Below, one piece after another: positions 1 to 9,236 of a stretch of DNA of 12,952 bases (position 1 is its first letter; every line of letters starts with the position of its first letter). Position numbers and translations under genes: made by a program. Origin of the DNA: Bondarzewia mesenterica (taxonomy: Eukaryota > Basidiomycota > Agaricomycetes > Russulales > Bondarzewiaceae); assembly GCA_004802705.1 (NCBI GenBank), contig SGPL01000757.1, positions 1 to 12,952 of the forward strand. The letters run 5' to 3'. The notes under the pieces were generated by a model that was not told where the DNA came from, made no database searches, and saw nothing but the letters and a program-made list of their open reading frames with translations.

Positions 1-438
1 GATCGAAAGGTAAAAAAGGTAATCTGGTGAACCCGATAGGTGCCCTGTGAAGTCTCCTAGAAATAACATGCGACAAAATGACGGAACAGAGGAGCGTGTG
101 CTCTGAGCGATATCAGATCAGAATGGGATGCAGGCGATGTCGCAGATGGTCGGCCGCTGATACCAAAAAACTGTTGAGCTGAATGGATGAGCTTGAGTGC
201 TGCTCGGCATCATCAATCGTGGAAGTCCGACACGTGGAGAAGGTCTGGAGCATCGACGAGGAATGGTCTCGTGATTAGAGGTCAAAGCAGGCAAGCTGAG
301 AAAAGATCGCAAAAGATTGCAACAGGTCGGAAGATATCGCAAGATATCGCAAAAGGACAGGAATGAGGGAGTCTTAGGATCTGAAGCAAAGGGACAAAAA
401 TAGTAGTCTTCAAGGTTAGAGAGCAGGGGTGCTCATCA
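1..438 (-). mobile_element. LTR (partial), U3-proximal part, copy A
   Basis: This is the left-hand LTR of the minus-strand Ty3/Gypsy element, truncated by the window edge. On the minus strand it would begin TGATGAGC at 438, directly after a polypurine tract, which is the expected junction of PPT and 3' LTR. It matches 9414-9819 of the complete LTR. It contains repeated GATATCGCAA-like motifs around 330-355. Short open frames across it, such as 118-342 on the minus strand, are not convincing genes because they lie in LTR U3 sequence. The boundary is inferred from the TGAT end and the adjacent PPT, not from a target-site duplication. Confidence 0.7.
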
Positions 439-447
439 TCTCCTCCC
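439..447 (-). other. Polypurine tract next to LTR (PPT2, copy A)
   Basis: The minus strand reads GGGAGGAGA immediately before TGATGAGC, the proposed LTR start. In Ty3/Gypsy elements the PPT primes plus-strand DNA synthesis and sits directly inside the 3' LTR. The same nine bases recur at 9820-9828 next to the LTR of copy B. A related purine tract lies beyond the integrase end at 2435-2444. Confidence 0.6.
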
Positions 448-457
448 AACTGAACTA

Positions 458-475
458 CTGACTGTCCTCAGTCAG
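458..475. other. Perfect hairpin, 7-bp stem, loop TCCT (copy A, module 2)
   Basis: CTGACTG-TCCT-CAGTCAG forms a 7-bp perfect inverted repeat with a four-base loop. It sits 11 bases from the PPT. The same hairpin is at 9839-9856, and variants with a GACTG/CAGTC core and a changed outer pair are at 2457-2472 and 11843-11858. It is therefore part of a repeated terminal module. Function is unknown; a structured element near the 3' end of the element RNA or near the start of the forward gene are both possible. Confidence 0.65.
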
Positions 476-661
476 GTGATCGAAGCACGGCGATCTTGAG
501 TTGCCTAATTGAGTAATGTGAAATCGGTGATCTCCGATGTTTGTCCATCCCAGGCTTGCCTCATGGTCGCCTCATGTCACGCTTCTCAAGGCTCAGAGTC
601 TCAGGCACTCGACTCTGCTATTGCATCACTTCTCTTCCCCTACACCATCATCATCTTAGTT

Positions 662-2022
662 ATGCCTGCTCATCTCCTCCTTATCATGAAGCTCAAAGAG
701 GTCCTTAGTGACCATATGAAGTTGCTGCTCGGCACGCCTGCTGAGCCGGAGGACTATGTCGTGTGGGGCAAGATGTTCATTGGGTATCTGGTGCATTGCC
801 GATTGTGATCGCGATCATTCTGCTGTGCTAACCATTTTAGAATCTGCAGAATCACTTGGAGATGCTGGACGGCTTTGTGCCAGACGCTGACGTCACTAAG
901 TGGGTCGAGGAAGTAAGTGCCGCGCTAGAGCCGGTCATCATGCACAAGTGGCTTTAGTGGGGAATGCGCGTCCTACCTCAGTTGTCGGCACTGGTGACGC
1001 GTGAGCATGAGGTCGCAGCTGAATGGGAGAATGTACATGTTCAACAGGAGCAGGTTGCTGCCGCGAAGGCAAAGGAAGAGGAACGGCTCGCACACCACAA
1101 GGTCCGTGAGGCAGAGAAGTTGGCCTTGCTTATGGCCAACAAAATCTCTCCAGATGATTTTGAGTGCAACTCGGACGACGACCTGATGTTGCTCGACCTC
1201 GTGAGCCTAGGGGAGTTGGAGGGCGACACAGAAATGACTGCGCTGACATCGGAGACTGGGGGCGATGTTAGCGGAGCAAGTGATGCAGAGAAAGGCAAAG
1301 GTCACGCCGAAAAGCGCAAGACCACCAAGGTTTTAGTGAGTGATGCAGCGGTCACAGCCAAGCAGTCCAAGCGTACTACTCGTGACCCGAAGTTGATTCC
1401 TGAGGGCGCCATCCTGGTACGTCTTCACGATCCTAGTCGTTTGTCTTCACGCTGATACTTGTGAACTTTGCAGGTGAACAATACGTGCTATCGCTGCGTG
1501 ACTGAGTTTCACGTCATCTACGCATGTTATCAGCTCCCTGGCGCGGACAGGTGTACGAAATGCACGTAGGACAAGAAGTGATGCTCGCTTGCGATGAACG
1601 CCATTCACAGTGCTATTCTGACCATCAAAGTTGAGCTGGCTAACAAGAAGGGCTCCAGCTCAGCAGGTAAGTCATCGCCCTGGTTTCACCTGAAATCGCA
1701 CTGATCTTATCGCATAGGTCCTCGTCCCAAACCTACTGCGCATTCATCTGGGTCGAGCACGTCATCCGCCGTGGCCTTCCTCAAGAAATCAGTGGCCGAG
1801 CGCGAGAAGCTCGCGAGTGAAGTCGCGGCCTCTGTGGAGCCTGGGACATCTCTGCCTAGCCTGATTAACACCAAAGACATGATCACCTGGCACTTGGAGA
1901 GTAATGCGCATGAGCTGGCCATCATTTTGGCAGAACGCAAGGCCAACAAGCGCGAGCTTGAGAAGGTGAGGCGCAAAATTCGCATTGCAAAGTGGGCATT
2001 GGGGATGAAGGAGGACGAGTAG
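662..2022 (+). pseudogene. Antisense cargo gene, copy A: zinc-cluster/coiled-coil protein, broken
   Basis: Four exons by comparison with copy B: 662-790, 850-1416, 1474-1666 and 1718-2022. Introns are 59, 57 and 51 bp, with donors GTGCAT, GTACGT and GTAAGT, branch-like CTAAC and CTGAT, and acceptors CTGCAG, TTGCAG and GCATAG. The frame is kept across all junctions. Three in-frame stops break it: TAG at 955-957 (GAG in copy B), TAG at 1567-1569 (CAG in B) and TGA at 1579-1581 (CGA in B). All six cysteines of the zinc-cluster-like motif are still present around the last two stops. Intron 1 also holds an in-frame stop and is not a multiple of three, so it must be removed. I do not recognise a named family. 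The gene runs opposite to gag-pol and lies between two PPT/hairpin modules. Confidence 0.75.
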
Positions 2023-2184
2023 ATGGAATGGTTTCTGTTGGAAGATTGCACGATGCCTCCCTCCTTGTACTTCTAGAAATGCACTGCGGTATTTGTCTTT
2101 GTGATTTTGAAATGCGATCGTGCGATGGTTTTGAAGTCTGCCTGGACATAGCTAGCAAGGAAAGAAAGACAGAAAGCAAATCAA

Positions 2185-2190
2185 AATAAA
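2185..2190 (+). terminator. AATAAA poly(A) signal for the forward gene, copy A
   Basis: AATAAA lies about 160 bases after the stop codon of the forward gene, in an A-rich stretch. Copy B has an AATAAA at 11598-11603 in the matching A-rich region. The rest of 2023-2434 shows no believable gene. It is conserved with 11400-11820 and reads as 3' untranslated or spacer sequence. Confidence 0.45.
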
Positions 2191-2434
2191 ACAGCAAAAT
2201 AATGAAATAGAAAAATAGGGAAAGGCTCAGTAGATCATCATGGCCATAAAACCCTAGGAGGTTTACGCAAATCTGATCAGATCATTAATGCGACTTAAAG
2301 AACAAGGGATGTGAAGTGGTCGATGAAGTATTAGTGATGCGAAAAGAACTGCGAAGAGTTTGCGAAGTCTTGCAAAGATTATCGGAAAAGGTAGTGGTGA
2401 AATGGAATGAGAAAATGAGAATATTGCGGGATCA

Positions 2435-2444
2435 GTCCTCCTCC
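2435..2444 (-). other. Second polypurine tract (PPT1, copy A), just past integrase
   Basis: The minus strand reads an AGGAGGAGGA-type purine run followed by TGATCCCG. It has the same layout as PPT2 next to the LTR: hairpin, then CAGTT, then purine run, then TGAT. This is where a normal Ty3/Gypsy element would end. Here the forward gene follows before the LTR. Copy B has the same site at 11821-11830, where the TGAT has become CGAT. Confidence 0.5.
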
Positions 2445-2456
2445 TAACTGAAATAT

Positions 2457-2472
2457 CGACTGTCCCCAGTCG
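2457..2472. other. Perfect hairpin, 6-bp stem, loop TCCC (copy A, module 1)
   Basis: CGACTG-TCCC-CAGTCG is a perfect inverted repeat 31 bases beyond the integrase stop. It shares the GACTG/CAGTC core with the hairpin at 458-475, but the outer pairs differ on both arms and pairing is kept. The copy B counterpart is 11843-11858, with loop TCCT. Confidence 0.65.
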
Positions 2473-2503
2473 CAAGTATATGGAGGAGAAGGTGTTGTCA
2501 GGC

Positions 2504-3702
2504 CTATTCGAGATCTTCATCCTGCGAGGTCATGAGGTCATCATCCAGGGCCTCAGGATTGGCAGTGGGTGAGGCTTCGAGTTTTTGAAGACGTTGCGCA
2601 GAAATATCGAGTAGCTGGTCAAGATCAAGAAGGGGGATGGATTCGCGAGCAAAGTAGGGGATGATATGGAAGGCAGCGACGGGGCGATCGTAAACAGAGC
2701 CATTGAGTTTGCAGAGGATATAAGCACCACCGTGGTTTCTAGAGATGACAATGAGTGGACTGGTATAGCGAGGTCGCATCTTGCAGTTGAGGGACTTCTC
2801 TATTGTGCTATATTGCATAAGGACGAGCGATTCTGGTTGAAGTCGAAGTCATGGATGGTGGCAATGTAGTCGCGCTCGAACTTCATTGCAGCTTGGATGC
2901 GAGCTTCGTAAACCTTGGAATGCAGGGCGGCGAGGTTGGATTTGCATTTCTGGAGGGCGATAGCATGGCAGACAATCAGATCGGTGGAGGAAAGGAAGGA
3001 AGATGGGGGTGGAAGAAGGTATGTTGCTTCAGCAATGTCGAGAGGAACTAAGGGATGGGTACCGATTGCGGCGAAGTATGGTGAACAGCCCATGCGGTGA
3101 TGGACGGTGATGTGATTGGCCCAGAAGATGGAGTAAGTCACCCGGTTCCACTTGGATTGGTCGCCGTCGACAGCCTTGAAGAGGGCTTGGTGAACATTGA
3201 AGTGCGATCATTCGGCGATGCCATTTGCACGGGAGTTGTAGCCAGAGATGCAGATATGTCGAACGTGGTATTTCTTCACAAGGTAGGTGAGAGCTTTAAT
3301 GAATGTGGAGCCATTGTCAGAGACGATCTTGCAGAGAGCACCCCATCAGCACAGGATGTCCTCAAAAATCCAATCGGCGAGTGCAGCGCTTGATTCCCAT
3401 CGAAGCATGCAAAATTTGGGATAATGCAATATTGAACAGCGACCTTGGACGAGATATTTGAAGCCTCCAGCCTTGGGCATATGCATGGTGTCCATATACA
3501 TTTTCACGAAGAGCGATGCAGGGGTTGCGACGGTTGAAGAAATAAGGATATTGGACATTTGTCGCAGTTGGCAGATGTGGCAAGTGTGAATGAACTAGGC
3601 GATGTCTTGTCACATCATCGGCCACTAAAAGTGAAGTGCAATGAGTGCCGTAGTTGCGTAAACACCCTTGTGTGCGGCTTTGTCGTGTAAAGATGTGAGA
3701 AT
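2504..3702 (-). pseudogene. Ty3/Gypsy integrase, copy A (decayed)
   Basis: Integrase inserts the element cDNA into host DNA. An HHCC zinc domain is visible as HDKAAH (about 3687-3670) and CHIC (about 3580). The D-D-E core is seen as MDTMHM, IVSDNG and NGIAE. The C-terminus has a GPY/F-like module (RYTSPLIVISRN, then AYILCKLNG) and an acidic tail ending SQDEDLE before the stop at 2504. In-frame stops: 3625-3627 (TAG), 3610-3612 (TGA), 3595-3597 (TAG), 3346-3348 (TGA) and 3208-3210 (TGA, right after the catalytic Glu). One T is missing near 2839-2842 compared with copy B, which shifts the last 100 or so codons. No chromodomain was recognised. The gene cannot make active enzyme as it stands. Several forward-strand open frames here are shadows. 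Confidence 0.9.
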
Positions 3703-4573
3703 TGTGATGCGACGGTCGGGGAAGGTGATGAGCTTGTAGTAACCATGAGAATCTTTGCACCAGAGTTTGTCAGAAGTGATGAAAAATTCAGTGCAATAGT
3801 GGAGGAAGGTGGTGTATTCAGCATCAGAAAGTGTTGAAGGGCATTTCATGGATTTGTGCCAGTCGCGAACTTGGTCGAGGCGACGATTGGCAGCGTGGTC
3901 ATTGTCGAAGTGGGATACATCGCTGTAGGAGATGGTGGGAATAGACATTGTATTCTGAGGATCGGCGTCAATCGCAATGTTATTCAGGTAAGTAGAAAGA
4001 ATGGCGGTAAGAGAGGAAGTGGAAGGTGAATTGATAAGGTGTAGGAAGCCATAGACATTGTCGATCCAGTCATCAAAGTCATCGAAGGGCTTAGCGATAT
4101 CGCCAGGCTGAGGGGGACGGCGCAATAATCCATCTGGGGTGTGAAGGGTACCAGGAACATGGATGAGAGTGAAATGGAAAGTGAGAATGGAGAGAATCCA
4201 GCGATTGATGCTGGGCGCTGGGTTCGAGATCAGGATTGGCAAGCATGCCTTTAATATAGCGCGCATCGACTTCGATAATGAGGTTGCGAATGCCGATGAG
4301 ATAGAGCTTGAGGGATCGCAGTGCACGAAAAAGGCCATAGAGTTCGAGCTTGGGCTGGGAGAATCGGGCTTTGTGGTCATTGAGAGTGATAGAGCTGAAT
4401 CGAGCGTAGTAGCGAATTTTGGAATTATCGAGATCACATTGGCAGAGATGAAATCCGACAGCGATGTGGGAAGTATCGACAGCGAGAATGACAGGGGCTT
4501 CAGAGGAATAGTCGATTAGACGGAGTGCGGGGGAGGCAAGTAAAGCCGCTTTGAGGTTTTCTTGAGCAGCGAT
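3703..4573 (-). pseudogene. RNase H domain and connector to integrase (decayed)
   Basis: RNase H removes the RNA strand during reverse transcription. The expected acidic residues appear in order: AVDTS, KLELYG and IEVDARY. These are followed by a tail SINRWILSILTFHFTLIHVPG then PDGLLRRPP, the usual Ty3/Gypsy end of RNase H. A one-base insertion in the GGG run at 4213-4215 moves the frame between the third acidic motif and the tail. The part from about 4100 to 3703 is a connector rich in Asp, Ser and Thr with no domain I can name. It continues in one frame into integrase. Confidence 0.87.
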
Positions 4574-5790
4574 CTAGTTAGGTCTGAAGTGGAAAGGTTC
4601 TTCTTTGCGTGTAAGCTTGGTGAGTGCGTGAGCATGATGGGCAAAGTTGCGAATGAAAATGCGAATGACGCCAATGGTTTCGAGGAATGCACGAACATCG
4701 GACAAGTCGCGACAAGGGCCCCAGTTGATGATCTTCTCGACGTGAGATTCTTCGGGTAGGCGACCATTAGGAGTACAGCAATGTCCAACCACTATAATTT
4801 TGGGTGAACAGAGAATCGCTTTATGACCAAAAAAGGTTCCACCAGAATACTTCATGCGCTGGACGATGTGATTGAGACTTTGAAAGTGTTCCCAGATGAA
4901 GCGACGAATGCGAGGATTATCGAGATGAGTTTCAGGTGATCCATCAGGGAGTAGGTATTGAGTCGCTAGGCCGTGAACTGGTATATCATCGATGTAAGGG
5001 ATAGTGGTATCGGGAATTTTGGGTTGCAAAATGAAGGTGACATCGTCATGGAAGATGGGGACCAAATTTGTCCAGCCCATAGGGAGAGTGACAAGGCGAA
5101 GTGCAATATAGGGGGTTTGAAAGGTTGTATAATCGCGCGAGGACTCAGCGAGAGTTCACTCATCGTATTCGACGTAGAGATCAAGCATGCCACCACAGGT
5201 GCGGCCAGCGAATTGTTCGGCGATCTGATCTGTATAAGGTGGGATGCCAGAATGTTGGATGGTAACTGCATTGAGTGGTTCTAGGCTGTGGACGAGGCGA
5301 AGACTAGAGCCATCCTTTTTGATGATGGTAAACCATCGGGAGCAATAGGAGGAGTTCGAGGGTTCATAAACCCCAGCTGCGATCTTGGTACAGATAACAT
5401 CGCAGACTTTGTCGTAGATCCCAGGAGGAATCGGCATGTTGTGAAGGACCCAGGGCTTGTGAGTGATGACAGGCATATCTACAGGAGGAAAGAAATCTTC
5501 GCGAAAAGTGGCTGTGCTCGGTATCATTCCAAGCAAAGCCTTCGTGTTGCACACACATGAAGTGATGCATGAGATCGCGTTCGGCAGGCCAGAGGAAATC
5601 ACCAGGGTGGACATTGTTGATGATGTCGTGACGTTCGGAAGTATAGCGACTGAAGGGAGTGAATGGTGGGGGGTTTGGACTGAGATAAGGCATGTCTGCC
5701 AGTGGATCGCCGGATATATTGCGAATGATGCGAAACTTGTCAGGAAGTTCGGCCAAGATTGGGCGTACTTTTTGAGCAACAGGCTTGTAC
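4574..5790 (-). pseudogene. Ty3/Gypsy reverse transcriptase (decayed)
   Basis: This enzyme copies element RNA into DNA. In order it shows a linker ending VRPILAELPDKF, VYEPSNSSY, a KKDG...LRLVHSLEPLN block, GGMLDLYV, TLPMGWTN, and the catalytic YIDD box at 4985-4996, followed by VVGH and DVRAFLETIGV in the thumb/connection region. Lesions: one extra T in the run at 5504-5507 shifts the frame; TGA at 5156-5158 sits where the family has Arg (CGA to TGA); TAG at 4574-4576 sits where Gln is expected. The active-site aspartates themselves are intact. Placement between protease and RNase H is standard for Ty3/Gypsy. Confidence 0.92.
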
Positions 5791-6076
5791 TTGCACTTTG
5801 CAGCGAAGATGGAGACCAGATCATTGCAAAGAGTCGATAAAAGAGATTGAATGGGAACTTGAGAGGTGGGATTCGGAGCGAATGCAGACCAGAGAGATGA
5901 GTCGAAAGCAGATGGGTCAGATCAGGAAAATATCGCAGGGTTGCAGGCAGAAAGATATAAGAGTCAGATATTAAAGAGGGGAGAGGTAGAAGGGTCGAGA
6001 AGGTGAAAAGCTTCAAATCGCAGATGCGATCGGGTATCTATGGCTATGATGAGTGCGAGTTCTCCTTGATCGTCGA
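5791..6076 (-). other. Decayed linker between protease and reverse transcriptase
   Basis: About 290 bases with no intact frame of useful length. Fragments of a pol linker can be read on the minus strand, but stops appear in every frame, including a cluster around 5940-5975. It is most likely coding sequence for the protease-RT spacer that has lost its frame. No regulatory site was seen. Confidence 0.55.
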
Positions 6077-7190
6077 TCAAATCCTCGATCTGCGAAAAAC
6101 CTTCCTGTTGCTTTCGACGAAGCACGGCGGTCCTCTTGCCAATGTCGGCACGGTCGCGTTGCATTCAGTATTCAGATCGTGGATGATGATGGTCTGATTC
6201 TTGTTGGCGAAGTTCTTGACGATGCTTTCAGTAAGGACATTGAAGGGGTGACCCAGGAGGATGTTATAAGCTGGTTCGCGAATAACATGGACTTGAAGAT
6301 AAAGTGCAATATCGCCGATGAGGAATGGGACATTGCGCGCTAGATCGAGGGACTTGTCAATTTTGCCATTCGCAGATTGCATGTTGAGCACAATATCAGG
6401 ATTGTAGATGAGGGCCAGTTCATTGCAGACTTCTTCGGACATTGCGATAATCTGCAACCCGGGATCGACAATGGATTCGACTCACTGTTGGTGATCGACG
6501 AGTGGTAGGATAGAGCGAAGTGCCAATGATTCTTTTGCAACAATGAGGGGTTCGGGTTCTTCGTCCAGTGTGAGCGAATTGAAGTAGGCTTCGTATGGGT
6601 CTGGGATAACTAGCGATCCTTCAGGAGGGACAAGTGGCTGATGGAGGATTTGCGCAAATGAGGCTGTCGCAATATCGGCTGCAGTATTCTCAATGTCGCA
6701 GGGTGGGTCGAGATCGCCAAGGGCAAACGGGAGGGCATCGTCTTGCATCAAGATCTTGGCTTGTCCGCCGTCATGCTGAGGAATGCATCGGCCAGCCATT
6801 GCTTCACAAATCTGGGCACAAACTTCTGGAGAGAGCAATAGAAGCTCGCGCTGGGTGACTGTGATCGGAGATGACATAGCCCTATCATAAATGTCCTTCG
6901 CAACTGCCTCATCGTAGATCAGCACCATTGTGCAATATGCAGGTTCTTGCTTCTTGATCGCAGGTGGTTGCGGAACCTCATTGGTGACTTTATTGATAGG
7001 TGGGACATAGGTCGCATCGCAGGCTGCAGCGTATGGATGAATGGGAGGATCAACGTGCCGTGTGGGGTCAGCAGGGGCTAGTTCTGGATGCGGAGGAACC
7101 TGAACATATAAAACTGAGTGCGAGACCTTCAGAGCAGCATGGCGCAGTACTTCGGGAGTGTTATCACTGGGTTCTTTGTCACTGTCAGCC
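6077..7190 (-). pseudogene. Gag-pol linker and aspartic protease (decayed)
   Basis: The retropepsin cuts the Gag-Pol polyprotein. The active site reads VDPGLQI at about 6455-6469 (DPG at 6458-6466) instead of the usual DTG or DSG. The second half has the helix-like NILLGHPF motif. Upstream, 7190-6485 is an open linker rich in Pro and Asp, with a block TQRELLLLSPEV that I recall from agaricomycete Gypsy polyproteins. A TGA at 6482-6484 separates the linker from the protease, and several stops near 7200-7225 separate it from gag, all in the same frame as gag. The DPG form may be a family trait, since I recall it in relatives, or it may be a loss of activity. Confidence 0.8.
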
Positions 7191-8746
7191 TCAGGACATC
7201 ACACGATCGTAATTCTGGGATGTCACTAATTGCGAAGTTGGAACAGTTCGCGTTTAAGGCTGGCAATGCAATCATCTGTTGTCAGATGATATGCCGAGAG
7301 ATGCGCAGTCATTGCGATTGCAGGGGCTGGAGGATCAGCCGGGTCGGGTGCGGAACGATTATAGTAGACATTGGGTAAGACATTGAGAAGCAGCTGTCCT
7401 CGCGCAATCTGTCCTAGGTTGCGATGATGCCACTCGTCGATGCGTTTCTTCAACCAAAGCCCTGGAATACTTCGCGGAATGAAGGCTTCAGATGATAGGA
7501 TCACCTTGCCTTCGGGATTGCGCTTACACTTGCCCTAGCGAATATAGTCTTCAACTTCGGGGCATTCTCGCATATAATGTCCAGCATTGCCACAGAAGGT
7601 GCAGCGACCAGCGGTTTCGGGGTTCAGTGGAGGATGAGGGGGTGCAATGGCTTGTTGACCACTAAGGGCCTTGATGAAGGTCTCAGTAATGTGCTCGAAC
7701 ATGGTCATGAGGTCTTCCATTTTAACCTCAGTAGCAGAAGCGATAGGTGCGATCAATGGCAATGAAGAGATGTCAGTGGGCTGTACTGCTGAAGTGGTGC
7801 CATGGAGAACAAATCATGCCACATTGTGCACTTCCTGAATATCATACAAATCATTGGGGAAATGGTCTGGTGACTTCAGCTGGAGGCATTGCGAAACTCG
7901 GGCCCATAATTCGGGATGGAAGCCTCGAGTGAATGCGCGACTTTGTTCGAGAATGGAGAGGCATTTCTTAGCGATCAAAAAGGTGGTGATGTTGAGGAAC
8001 TGGCGATGATATTCGCCAAGGTCGCCAATAGAGAGGATCCCAATCCTAGAATGTTCATCGACAAGCTTGTCCATATCTGCGATTAACCACTTCCTATCTT
8101 CTTCGGCTCCAGGATATAACTTGTAAATCGCTGACTTGAAGTCTTTATAGGTCTTCGCAGCATCTGCGTATTCAGCCAGCAACTACCAGAGTTTGCAAGT
8201 GTTGACATCGAGAAATCTGCAAGCATGGGTCTTCTTTTCTTCATTATTGGTAACCTCCGAGCGAGTGAAGTGGAATTCGAGGTCAGTGAAATAGCGACAA
8301 AGTTCACGAGGTTGTTTGGTGTCAAATGTGGGTGTGGTGTGATCGCTGCATGCAGGCATCGAAGGAGCCATAGTTGAGCGGATAATGACTTGTGTTGTAA
8401 CGAATGGTTGTTGCGATCTGAAATCACTAGGGAGAGGAGTGTAATGGAGTCAGGGCGATAAATCGAGCGAAGACTGATCAGAATCCAGTGGTGATGTCAG
8501 AGGTGGTGAAACTGGTGGAGTTATGAAGTAAGAGGTATCGATAGGTTGCAAAGGCGGTGATGGTGATGGTGATGACAGAAGGTAGTGATGGGAGAGGTGT
8601 TCTGGTACGATATCGTCGTCTGAGAAGAGTGAAGTGTCGGCGAGATTCTGAGGGTTTTGAAAAATGGTGATAAACTCTTGTTGAAGATCGCGAGCAGCGG
8701 TAGGTCGAGATAGATGGCATCGGCCTTCAGCAGCAATCTTGAAAAC
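7191..8746 (-). pseudogene. Gag capsid/nucleocapsid polyprotein (decayed)
   Basis: Gag packages the element RNA. One frame can be followed from 8746 to about 7200. It starts with a Pro/Ser/Asp-rich region containing DDDIVPEHLSHHY. Next comes a capsid-like block (KQPRELCRYFTDLEFHF, then YHRQFLNITTFL and RAFTRGFHPELWARV), and then a CCHC zinc knuckle CTFCGNAGHYMREC at 7562-7603 that matches CX2CX4HX4C. In-frame stops are at 8450-8452, 8183-8185, near 7811, at 7535-7537 and around 7205-7225. No clean ATG start was found. A shifted frame reading ESTTRGEFSR just after the LTR may be the original beginning. A GGTGAT x3 run at 8556-8573 encodes Ser-Pro repeats. Confidence 0.87.
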
Positions 8747-8750
8747 TCAC

Positions 8751-8768
8751 CCCTCGTGGTGGACTCCA
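8751..8768 (-). other. Candidate primer-binding site
   Basis: On the minus strand the LTR would end GTGTATCA, followed by a three-base spacer TTT and then TGGAGTCCACCACGAGGG. A PBS starts with TGG, because it pairs with the CCA end of a tRNA, and lies just inside the 5' LTR; both fit. I cannot match it to a particular tRNA from memory, and the first gag-like codons overlap this stretch. The call rests mainly on position and the TGG start. Confidence 0.4.
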
Positions 8769-9061
8769 AAATGATACACTCACGATGCCTTTAGGGGAGA
8801 AACAACACCCCAAAAGACACCACAGGTGATGTGCAAGAGGATGAGTCGAGTAGACATCTGCTGCGAAGACACAGGTGTGTGAGTAGATGGGTACGAAGGA
8901 GGAATGAGAGCATGTGATCAAGTGCGATATCAGAGCGATGTTCCAATGAAGGTGCAAAGTCAGTGCGATATTTGGGTCCAAGGTCTGAGCAGTTATAGAA
9001 TGGGAGGGTGGATAGGATATAGAGATGAAACGTGGTGTTTAGAGGTAGAGGAGCAATGTCG

Positions 9062-9115
9062 AAGGTCACAGCAAAGTCAAAGGTCACAGCAAAGTTGAAG
9101 GTCACAGTAAGTCGC
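9062..9115. repeat. 18-bp tandem repeat in the LTR (3 units)
   Basis: AAGGTCACAGCAAAGTCA is repeated at 9062-9079, 9080-9097 and, more diverged, 9098-9115. GTCGCAG/AAAGTCGC-type fragments continue to about 9165. It lies between the putative TATA box and the gag side of the LTR, so probably in the R or U5 part of the transcript. It also creates the periodic amino-acid runs in the spurious minus-strand frames. Function unknown. Confidence 0.75.
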
Positions 9116-9229
9116 AGCAAAAACAAAGTTAAAGTCGCAAGGTTGCAGGTCGCAGTCGCAGTTTGCACAGGTGAAATGAGGTCTGAAGTCCATAGACTGA
9201 TCTGATATTTTGCAGAGACATATCGTAGC

Positions 9230-9236
9230 TTATATA
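9230..9236 (-). promoter_or_regulatory. TATA box for leftward element transcription
   Basis: The minus strand reads CAGTATATAAGC. It lies about 583 bases into the LTR from its U3 end and about 460 bases before the PBS-like site, a normal place for an LTR promoter. The start site would be roughly 25-35 bases further left. Not tested experimentally; the window cannot show the transcript start. Confidence 0.5.

Larger units (their letters stand above)
1..3501. repeat. Copy A of the 9.4-kb head-to-tail repeat unit
   Basis: This segment aligns in the same orientation and order with 9414-12952. It includes the LTR end, the forward gene and the C-terminal half of integrase. The offset starts at 9413 bp and drifts with small indels; for example copy A has about 30 extra bases of GATATCGCAA-type repeats near 310-345. 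Many differences are C/T or G/A changes at sites that are CpG in copy B. The match continues through the integrase gene, so it is not just an LTR pair. It is a tandem unit of LTR plus internal region. The left end is cut by the window. Confidence 0.93.

Noticed and set aside
310..355. GATATCGCAA repeats as a possible CRISPR-like array
   Set aside because: Units are directly adjacent with no spacers and are in a eukaryotic LTR; simple slippage repeats.
4163..4519. 118-codon plus-strand frame over RNase H
   Set aside because: Antisense shadow of the RNase H motifs on the minus strand.
8556..8573. GGTGAT x3 run as a regulatory repeat or His tract
   Set aside because: In the gag frame it encodes a Ser-Pro run; the His run is in another frame. 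Too short to be more than coding low-complexity sequence.
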